Shown: one piece after another, positions 55,691-64,000 of the stretch
Position numbering within the stretch: the stretch's first letter is position 1
Layout: every line of letters begins with the position of its first letter
Assembly: GCA_022559845.1 (NCBI GenBank)
Contig: CM040123.1
Coordinates: 314,507,933-314,571,932 of the forward strand
Reading direction: 5' to 3'
Length of the DNA: 64,000 nucleotides
DNA from: Amorphophallus konjac
Lineage: Eukaryota > Streptophyta > Magnoliopsida > Alismatales > Araceae
Notes under the pieces: generated by a model
What the model saw: only the letters and a program-made list of their open reading frames with translations
The model's database searches: none
What the model was told of the DNA's origin: nothing
Made by a program: the position numbers and the translations under genes

Positions 55691-56148
55691 GCGAGTGCGC
55701 ACGATGGCCAGAAGGGTTTCATGTTGAATGTGCATGAATGAGGTGTATACATAAGATACACAAAGTGAGATCGATGCTAAGCATGAGATACACAAGGTAA
55801 GAGTCTCACCAATGGTTCTTGATAGTAAATGACATATACCACCTATTTTGGATTGTAGAGGAGCAGGGTGCTTATCCATAAGTTTAGTTCACCAGGTGTC
55901 TGCCATGTTTGATCCTGCAAGTAATATAGTTAAGGTTAATACCATGCTTGTTCACATTAAAGAGGTTATGAAACCTCTTGCCTCTTGTAAAAACAATTTA
56001 ATCAAGCATGAATCAAGACCATGTACCATTACCATTTGTCATCTCAAACATATTTAAACATGAATGTGCAATCAACCATAAGTTTAGTTATCATCACTCA
56101 ATCACTCATTAAGTTTAGTTATCATCAAAACCATAACTCAACATTTCT

Positions 56149-57178
56149 TTCAAACTGGTTTAATTCATCATGCATGGAGTTTATCCAGTTATTATCTTTT
56201 AAGGCCTCTACAATATTTTTGGGTTCGATTTGAGATACAAGAGCAAGTTGTTCAATTTCATCCATAATTTTGAAATGAGACCTAGTTTTGGTTCGGTCAT
56301 GCAGATTACCTAAGATGTTTTCTAAGGGATGGTCTTTTAACACTCTTAAATCAGGTTGAGTGTTACCTTCATCTGCTTCGGTGACCAGATCATTGCTTGG
56401 CCCTTCTTGGTCTTCATTTGCTTGTGTCTCCTCATGTGGAAGTTCCTCTTTTCCTTTTTATGTTTAGGAATTCCCCATCATCATCTTCCCTGCAAGTGTT
56501 GACATGATCAATCTCATCAAAGGTGATGTGAGAAGATTCTTCCACACAAAGGGTTTTGAGATTATAGACTCTATAAGCTCTAGACTTATCGGAGTACCCA
56601 AGGAATATCCCTTCTTCGCTCTTGGGCTCAAACTTGTCCAGAACTCTTTTACCATTGTTATGAATAAAGCACTTTGACCCAAAAACTTTCATGTGAAAGA
56701 GAGATGGCTTTTTACCTTTTAGCAGCTCATACGGAGTCATTTTGGTGAGTGGCCTTATCATTGAGCGGTTGATGATATAACATGCAGTGTTTACCGCTTC
56801 TGCCCAAAATCTCCTTGGTAGATGCCTTTCAGCAAGCATTGTGCGTGCCATCTCTATGATAGTTCTGTTCTTCCTCTCAACTATCCCATTTTGTTCAGGA
56901 GTCCTTGGTGATGAAAACTTGTGAATGATTCCTTCAGACCTACACAAATTTTCAAAATCAGCATTGTCGAATTCACCACCATGATCTGAAATTATGTTGG
57001 AAATCTTAAACTTACCGCCTTGCTGCACTTGCATATACAGTGTCTGAAACTCATCAAAGGCATTATTTTTATATGCAAGATAAAATACCCAAGTGAATCT
57101 AGTAAAGTCATCTACTAAAACATAACCATATCTTTTACCACTTAAGCTAGCTGTTTTGGTTGAGTCAAACAGGTCCAT
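56149..57178 (-). pseudogene. Copia B integrase
   Basis: Reads MDLFDSTKTASLSGKRYGYV, VDDFTRFTWVFYL, SDHGGEFDNADF and PEQNGIVERKNRTIIEMARTM (catalytic Asp, Asp and Glu all present), then FWAEAVNTACYIINRSMIRP, TPYELLKGKKPS and FGSKCFIHNNGKRVLDKF. The end of the first frame at 56432 and a separate frame 56125-56343 (LKDHPLENILGN; VEALKDNNWINSMHDELNQFER) show one or two breaks near 56350-56450. Upstream, a stop near 57179 and one near 57248 separate it from the protease part. Confidence 0.85.
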
Positions 57179-57247
57179 ATGGATTAGTTCAAGTGGTTTA
57201 GATGATGAGTTTTCAGTTCAGCTTTTAAAAGACTTTCTAGTTTGTTT

Positions 57248-57802
57248 TCATTGAGCACATGCATCACAAATCTTAGAGTTCAGTTTGAATTTTATTTCAG
57301 GAAGACCTTTGACAATATAATGCTTCACCAATTTATGAAGAGTATTGTAGCTAACATGACCTAGTCTGCGATGCCACAGACATGCTAATTCAGATTTGGG
57401 TGCAGCAAGATAAAGATTTATGTGAGCAGGGTCATCTAAGTCAATCATGTACACGTTATTGACTCTTTTACCAGAAAACTTGGTTTCTTTTGAATTAGGT
57501 TGTAAGATCTTACATTCATTTGAGTCAAAGACTACAGTATGACCTTTATCACATAGTTGACTTATGCTCAACAAATTGTACTCCAGACCATCAACAAGTA
57601 ATACATTATCAATTGAGTTGGAGGGGTTCTTACCAACTTTACCTGTACCGATGATTTTTCTTTTGTTGTTTCCTCCAAACGTGACATGCCCAGCTTTCTT
57701 TTCAACCAGGAGACAGAATTTGGTTCTATCTCCAGTCATGTGTCTTGAGCAGCCATTGTCAAGATACCGGCGGTTGTGCACGGATGCAAGACACTCCTGC
57801 AC
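57248..57802 (-). pseudogene. Copia B protease and GAG-pre-integrase segment
   Basis: Begins CLASVHNRRYLDNGCSRHMTGD, so the protease DSG is DNG (a G-to-A change of an AGT codon would give AAT). It is followed by HVTFGGNNKRKIIGTGKVG, NLLSISQLCDKGHTVVF and the zinc segment LACLWHRRLGHVSYN...C-D-A-C. The frame is whole from 57802 to 57248. Confidence 0.85.
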
Positions 57803-57895
57803 AAGGAATTAAGTGACAATGTTTGGAACCCAAGGATAATTGGGTCCCAATAATTTCTTCATTTATGTAAAGCAAGATAACACATGTTTTAAAAT

Positions 57896-58825
57896 CTAGA
57901 CTTTCTTAGCATCTTTGCTTTGCTGGGAGTTCTGATTTTTCTTCTCCTTAGTCTTTTGGACTTTATGGGTTTTGGGAATGGTGGAAAATGATTGTTTGTT
58001 AGACCATCTGTTCCAGTTGGTTGGTCTAGCTGAATAGGAGGTGTCATAGTGCCTAGGTTGTTGAGGTTGAGTGAACCTAGTGAACTTATGACCATGGGGA
58101 ACATAACTACTCCTAGCCCATGAAGGTGTCGGCCTATGGAAGGTAAAGTCTCGACCTGTCTCACGTTCTATCCATCTATAGATGTTTCTGGATGAAGGAT
58201 GTGTCGACCTCCTGTATTGAAAGTGTCGACCCGTTGGTGCAAACATGGGGTATTGTTGGGCGTTTGACCATGTGGGTGTCGACTTGTTCCGTGGATTGTC
58301 CCAACCTGTTCTAACATTGTAACTGTTTCTTCTTTTGGGATGTGCAGGCTGAGGCTTGGACGGTTGTCGACCTGTTTGGGATTGTTGGTTAACCTTTTTG
58401 GGTTGTTGAGAAGTTTTTTTGATTGATTCTCCTACTTTTTCATTTCTTTTGTTTTCAACATTTTCATGGTGTGTTGTTTTGGAGGTTGATGCTTCGGAAG
58501 ATGAAACAAAGGTGGTAGTTTTTAACCCAAAAGTTTTCTTCTTGGTTGGCTCATACCCTAGCCCTTCTCTGTTGAAGTTTATTTTAGTTCCTAACAGGGC
58601 GTTCAAGTTCTCACTTCCATCAACAAATTTTTCAAGAGCAGTTTGTTTATCTGCTAGGTCCTTTTGAAGTTTTTCATTTTCTTTCAACAGTTGTGAATTG
58701 ACTTGTTTAAAGACTTCTGACTTTTCATTGCACAGATTGTTGTCCTTCATATAGCTTTGCATTTTTAGTTTCAACTCATCAATTTCATCTCCCAGTCTTT
58801 CATTTTCATCCTCCAATTCTTTCAT
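57896..58825 (-). pseudogene. Copia B gag, C-terminal half
   Basis: A coiled-coil start (MKELEDENERLGDEIDELKLKM) is followed by a Ser/Thr/Lys region and an Arg/Gln/aromatic basic tail (HRPTPSWARSSYVPHGHKF, SARPTNWNRWSNKQ). An upstream stop near 58826-58828 interrupts the same frame. The basic tail is encoded over a cluster of TGTCGACC motifs (58120-58375). Organisation is the same as in copia A. Confidence 0.75.
58120..58375. repeat. Family-B motif (GTGTCGACC and variants) inside gag coding sequence
   Basis: GTGTCGGCC, GTCTCGACC, GTGTCGACC (twice), GTGTCGACT and TTGTCGACC lie near 58126, 58148, 58200, 58227, 58276 and 58362. The core TGTCGA is the same as in the LTR B array and the 3' spacer. 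Confidence 0.8.
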
Positions 58826-59008
58826 CTATTTTCTTCCTTCTTCAAGATTTTCATTCATTTTTCTTAGATCTTCAATTTCAATTTCTAGAGAGATTATCTT
58901 TTCATTAAGATTTTTATCATGTCCACAAGAGTCAACCTTCTTCTTTAAGATTTTATTTTCTTTTCTGTACACTTCATACTTATTCATCAATTCGAAGTAA
59001 GCTTCTTC

Positions 59009-60118
59009 TTAATCATCAGTAGAGAAGTGCTCAAAGGGAGAGCTCACCTTGATGTCATTTTCTCTTTTGGCCATTAGGCAGAGATCATCTTTCCCCTCTT
59101 CAGAGGAGTTGTCTTCAGTCTCTTCCTCTTCTTCAACACTCCAAGTGCACACCATGGCCTGCTTCTTCTTGCTCTTCCACCTGGGCATAGCTTTCTTAGC
59201 TCCTTTTGGACACTCAGACTTGATGTGTCCTGGTTTCCTGCAAGAGTAGCAGATAAACTTTTCAGACTTTTTAACATTTTCAGGTCTTAGCCTGAAACCA
59301 CTTTTTACCTGGGGCTTCTTCTTAGTGAAGCCTATACCTTCCTTTCTTAAAAATCTTCTAAACTTCCTTGTCAATAGAGCAACTTCATCCTCTTCAATGT
59401 TGCTACTTGAAGGTTCTTCATCTTCAGATAAGTTCTTAGTGCTCAGCCCAGCTTTAAGAGCCAGAGGCTTCTTTTTACTTACCTCAGCCTCTTTGTTCTT
59501 CAGATTCATCTCATAGGTCATCAGGGACCCTATGAGTTCTTCTACCTTGATGGTAGTTAAGTCTTTTGATTCTTCAACCACTGTGGCCTTTGTATGCCAA
59601 ATGGGAGTTAGTGATCTCAGAATCTTCCTTACTATCTCCCGCTCAGTATAGGTCTTACCTAGCTCAGTCAAGCCATTTGTTAGCACGGTTAGCCTAGCAT
59701 ACATGTCCGAAATGGACTCATCAGATTTCATCCTAAAATTTTCATATTCGGATACCAACATGTTTGCTTTGGTTGCACGTACCTGCTGTGTACCTTCATA
59801 TATTACCTCAAGGCGGTCCCACATTTCTTTTATAGTAGCGCAAGTTAACACCCTTGAGTACTCTGTTGGATGAAGGGAGCACTGCATTATGTGCTTGACA
59901 CCCCAGTTCAGCGTTGATTGCCTGATCTGTTCTTTAGTCCATATATCTTCATCCGAAGGTAGCTCAAATGGTCCCTTGCTAATCACTTGCTAGACTTCAT
60001 GATCCTGGGCTCTAATGAAGACCTACATGTGGTTTTTCCCGTAAGGATAATTTGCCCCAGTGAAAAAGGGAGGTCTATTTATGGAATGCCCTTAGGCCAT
60101 AGGACTTTTAGTTGCCAT
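59009..60118 (-). pseudogene. Copia B gag, N-terminal half with zinc knuckle
   Basis: The likely start is ATG at 60118 (MATKSPMA, then a stop), read as GHSINRPPFFTGANYPYGKNHM with Trp-to-stop changes before 59986. The whole frame 59986-59009 contains MWDRLEVIYEGTQQVRATKAN, KSDESISDMYARLTVL and TPIWHTKATVVEES (copia gag core), and an intact CCHC knuckle CYSCRKPGHIKSEC. The acidic EEEEETEDNSSEEG block follows. It is better preserved than copia A gag. Confidence 0.85.
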
Positions 60119-60163
60119 ATCACCAGTTCTCTCAAGGTCGTTAGACCACATATAGAGAGACTA

Positions 60164-60175
60164 GCTCTGATACCA
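60164..60175 (-). other. Primer binding site of copia B
   Basis: Minus strand TGGTATCAGAGC, a perfect copy of the common plant copia site, two bases from the LTR end GTACA at 60178. Confidence 0.9.
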
Positions 60176-60177
60176 CG

Positions 60178-61941
60178 TGTACAGTGGTGATAGGCAGATC
60201 TAGAGGGGAGGGGTGAATAGATCAGCCCCTTTTTGCCCTTCTATGCGGAAATAAAAATCAGATTTAACACAAATGATAATAAGACAGATATTAGTTAATG
60301 GTTAAGAAACTGGACACACAAATGATATCCATGAACGGTCCTACCAAGCTTCTACCGTTAGAATAGAATGGAAAGCAAACCACAAGGCTCAATCTTTAAG
60401 GTGGTTCGGTCTCACTCTAGAGAACTACATCCACCCCTCACACAACACGGTGAGGCTTCACTGGTGCCAGCGCACAACTGCTGATTCACAGCTTCTATCT
60501 GAGAGACGCACTCTCACAACTCCGCTGCCAAACAGCTTGAGGGATCACAACCCAAAGCACACAGACAGGTGACGACACCGTCCGTCTTCCTACTCGCAGG
60601 TAAGGAACAATTGATATAGAGTGTGTTTTTAAGAAAAGTAAACTGAAAAGGAAACAGCCAGACAGAGTATCGTAATGAAACACTATGAGAAAGAAGTCTC
60701 CTGTCTGGGAAAGAGCTTGAGGCCTTCTTGACTTTCTTCTTGTTCTTCCTGGTTCTTCACCACAACCCTTGCGAGGGAAGGATGATCTAGCTTTCAGGTT
60801 TCAAGGGTTCTAGACGGAGCTTCACGAAACCTTCCTTCTTGCTAAGAGACCTCTTTCAGTGAGGAAGAGGATCATCTTCTTTGTAGCATTCCCTCCCGCA
60901 GCACTAGGAACAAGATGGCTTCGTCAGCAAGCTTCTAGCATTTCTTTTCTCCTCTTGCTTGCCTTGGTGTCAAACTGGAGCTCATGCTCCAGATATACTG
61001 GTGACTTGGGGTGACACCAACGTTGTCCACTTTTCAAGCTAAACCCAGAATGTCACATCCACATTATTTGATTTGCTTCCATTTGCATAGTTGACCATTT
61101 GCTGTCAAGCCTGCTGATATGTGGGTAGGTAGGAGACAATATCAGCAAAAGTACAGTCCTTTCAGAGGATTTCTCTGTCAGACCATCATCCTTTGACAAA
61201 GTAGCCTCTTTAACGACTTTTTCCAGAGTGAACGGATCCTCCAGGACAAGTTCCGGATCTTGAAGACAACTTCTATCGGTTTTAGATCCATTCTGGTCGA
61301 ACATGAATGTGTCGACACTTTCCACACAGTGTGTCGAGACATCCATTGAATATCTTGAAGACAGCTTCTACCGGTTTCAGAACCGTTCTGGTCGAACACT
61401 AATGTGTCGACACTTTACATACAGTGTGTCGAGACATATGTGCTCGATTCCGAGATGTCACCAAGACTATGTCGAGACATCATCAAACGGTGTCGAGACA
61501 TGTGCATCATGTGCAGAGTTGTCACACGAAGGTGTCAAGACATTACAAGCCAAGATCCGAGTCATCACGCGAAGGTGTCGAGACACGTTCGCCATAGAGA
61601 AGTGAGGCTTGAAGTGTGTCGACACTTTTCACTTAGTGTGTTGAGACATCGATTAGTTTAGAGGCCAGACATAAAATGACTTCAGCTTGATTTCTTTTGG
61701 AGGTGTTGAAACATTGGTCAGATGTGTCGACTCATGCTTCTATGTCGGAGCTCAACCGTTAGTATTTCAACACGATCTCTTCTAGATGTGTCGAGACATC
61801 ATCAGGCGGTGTCGAGACATCACTTAGAGAAATTCTCTTGTACTTGTTTAGTCTATTCATTAAGCGAAAACATGTTAGATATTCCTCAAATATCTACTAA
61901 TGATTTATGATTTGTTATCATCAAAACTAGGGGACACAACA
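60178..61941 (-). mobile_element. LTR B copy 3 (5' LTR of copia B)
   Basis: 1764 bp, start TGTTGTGTCCCCTAG, end CACTGTACA on the minus strand. It is followed on its left by the primer binding site. On its right is TGGAA (61942-61946), the same five bases and the same position in copia A that flank the solo LTR at 39190. The TGTCGA array lies at about 61309-61813. Confidence 0.9.
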
Positions 61942-64000
61942 TGGAAGACATGTTTTCAGTTCTGGATTTAAAAGACTTTCTAGTCTACTTGCACTGGGTA
62001 CAAGCCTCACAGATTTTATTATTTTTCTTAAAAGACATTTCAGGAAGACCTCTTACCATGCTATATTTATTCAACTTATGCTGCACATTATAGCTGGCAT
62101 GACCTAGCCTACGATGCCAAAGGCAAGCTAAGTTATCCTTATTAACAGTGAGACACAAATTGGTGTGTGCTGCATCATCTAAATCTACCATATAGATGTT
62201 ATTGACTCTTCTACCAGTGAACTTCATAGTTTCATAATTGGGTTCAAAAATATTACATGTAAGTGAGTCAAAAATAACCTTATGGCCTTTATCACATGGC
62301 TGACTAATACTAAGCAGATTGTAGGCAAGGCCTTCAACTAATAAAACTTCATCAATACAGTATGAAGAGCACTTACCAACTTTATCTGATCCAATTATTT
62401 TTCCTTTGGTATTACCTCCGAAGGTAACATGACCAGCCTCCTTCTCTACCAGCATGCAAAACTTTCCTTTATCCCCAGTCATGTGCCTGGAACATCCCCT
62501 GTCAAGATACCACCTGTTGTGATTGGCTGCCAGGCATACCTGCATACAGAATCAAGTAGAGAATTTTGGAACCTAAGACTGTTTGAGCCACATACCTAAC
62601 GTTAAATCATGCAAACAAGACAAGAACTATTTTGGTATCCACATTTGTTTATATGATTTAACTTGAATTGTGGGTTTATTAGTTTTCAGATCTTCCTGTC
62701 TTTTCTTGCCACTTTGATTTTTTATTTTCATTTTCTTTGGTGTGGCATTTTTGTTCTTAATATGGTAAGAATTTTTGTGCCAGTTGTTGGTCCATTGGGC
62801 ATTGGAAGAAGTGTGTGCACTGTAGACCCTAGGATGACAAGACATAGGATGGACATGGCTATATGAGTTCTGGTTCCTGAAGGTTCTGAACCCAAGTTGC
62901 ACAGATGCAGTCTAGTGGTGAGGTCGATGCACCTGACCAGTATATGAATTATGATCATTCTGCTGCACCGACCTCATATAGAGGATGCCTCGACCTTTCC
63001 TACCAGAAGTGTAATGATAAGAGTTATGGAAAGATGGATAGGTCGGTGCAGTATAGTAGTAGCATCGACCTGAGGTGCCTCTGCTCTGACTTTGGTTTCT
63101 AAAGGATCTGAACCCAGAAGGAATTTGCGTCGGTGCAGGTTGGTTGTTGCATCGACTTTTCTGTTGAGGCTGGGTTACCTTGGTTTTGGGAGTTCCATGG
63201 ACTTTGGATTTAACTTGCATACCCCTAACCTGTCCCTTAGCCTGTGGAGCAGTGGTGTGTGTATTGGATTCTCCTAGCACCTCTATCTTTCCCTTGCCCT
63301 TATCCTTGGCACTAAGATTATTGTTTTTCGTAGATTTTTTATTAAAGTTTTCTTCAAAATTCATTTTTATCAAAGGTTTGGATTTCCCTTTTTCAGCAAC
63401 AAAAGAAATAGTCTTTACATCAAACCTTTTCTTATTTGTTGGGTTAAAACCCAATCCTTCCCTTCTGAAATTTACCTTTGTGCCCAAAATGACATTCAAA
63501 TTTTCAGTTCCCTATGTCATGCCTTCAAGGGAATGTTGTTTATCCTTAATTTCTTTTTCTAAGTTCTCAATTATCTTTTTCAATTCTTTATTCACACCAT
63601 TGGCAGCATCATATTTTTCATTTGCAATTCTGGTTTCTTCCTCAAATTTTTACATTCTGATTTTTAATTCATCAAAGGTGTTTTTCAATTGTTCATTTTC
63701 ATACCTCATGTCATTCAAGACATTTATGAAATTATCACATGCAGTAAGAGAATTCTTCAAACTACAGTTTTCTATTTCTAGGCATGAAATTTTATCATTC
63801 AAAGATGTGTCATTCATTAAACAATTTATCTTTCTTTTTAGATGCCTATTCTCTCTACGCACATCATCATATTTATCTAAAATCTCAGCATAAGCCTCTT
63901 CCCACTCACTATGAGTAAAGTCCTCGAAAGGGGAAGTTACCTCTTCATCATCTTCCTTATCTTCTTCTTTGGCCATCAGGCAGAGCTTGTTTTCTTCCTC
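61942..64000 (-). pseudogene. Copia A copy 2: gag C-terminal half, protease and pre-integrase (runs off the window)
   Basis: Closely matches copy 1 (39190-41220) without large gaps. The protease frame 62545-61985 has WYLDRGCSRHMTGD, sharing the Arg-for-Ser change of copy 1, then LACLWHRRLGHASYN and C-E-A-C. The gag C-terminal frames (63499-62912 and 62902-62627) carry the same GCATCGACC-type motifs; the coiled-coil frame (63976-63650) is open to the window end. One stop lies between 63650 and 63499 and another near 62905. It ends at the LTR B copy 3 junction inside the conserved SKPFEL site, with the last residues reading ENMSS. Confidence 0.85.

Larger units (their letters stand above)
53879..56143 (-). 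mobile_element. Solo LTR of copia family C inside copia B
   Basis: 2265 bp, minus-strand start TGTTGAGTTATGGTTTTGATG and end GCGGGACTTCA, with a perfect 5-bp duplication TTTCT (53874-53878 and 56144-56148). It splits the coding sequence between NQFER and NKVWHLVP. A minus-strand TATA box (CTATATAAC) is near 54992-55000. It holds a CA-rich stretch, a motif array and GC-rich hairpins. The start resembles LTR B (TGTTG...GTTTTGATGATAAC), so it is a related Sirevirus-like family. Confidence 0.9.

Overview
The window looks like nuclear DNA of a flowering plant from a gene-poor, retrotransposon-packed region. The evidence is nested Ty3/gypsy and Ty1/copia elements with plant-type primer binding sites, plant mobile domain (PMD) proteins, spliceosomal introns and long AT-rich spacers. 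No rRNA, tRNA, organellar or bacterial feature was seen. The species cannot be named from the sequence. I recognise no ordinary host gene; every coding region sits inside a mobile element, and nearly all are broken.

Layout. (1) 1-1867: part of a small minus-strand, apparently non-autonomous LTR element with ~130-bp tandem repeats. (2) 1868-4245 and 31307-34038: a minus-strand gypsy-type element with a ~3-kb LTR and a non-coding interior, split in two by a later insertion. (3) 4246-31306: that insertion, a ~27-kb minus-strand Ty3/gypsy element of the Tat lineage. It has ~2.1-kb LTRs at both ends, a near-match 5-bp target duplication, gag, protease, G-patch, RT/RNase H, a second (archaeal-type) RNase H and integrase at 20542-28664. 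Between integrase and the 3' LTR lies an unusually long region with four antisense (plus-strand) genes. A is an intact two-exon gene (7532-8935). B, C and D are decaying multi-exon genes that pair (in B and D) a PMD domain with a long Glu/Arg coiled-coil tail. Gene B is itself split by a 1408-bp solo LTR. (4) 34057-44640: copia element A copy 1 (Sirevirus-like), split by a solo LTR of family B with a perfect target duplication. (5) About 44647-46005: a further LTR-like segment. (6) 46124-61941: copia element B with two 1764-bp LTRs, split by a 2265-bp solo LTR (family C). It has an extra sense-strand gene after pol and, beyond its 3' LTR, a second primer binding site and gag start. (7) 61942-64000: the 5' coding part of copia A copy 2, running off the window.

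Two things stand out. First, the Tat element has accumulated a cluster of antisense PMD-type genes, three of them with visible TATA boxes. Second, almost every LTR family here carries its own array of a short, GC-rich, palindromic or inverted motif. Several of these arrays lie upstream of the LTR's TATA box. In both copia families the same family-specific motif recurs inside the gag coding sequence, and in the Tat element it recurs just upstream of its antisense genes. This looks like an element-specific address system. It recalls, at the level of hypothesis only, the motif/anti-silencing-protein pairs known from Arabidopsis VANDAL DNA transposons and the palindromic motifs reported in Sirevirus non-coding regions.
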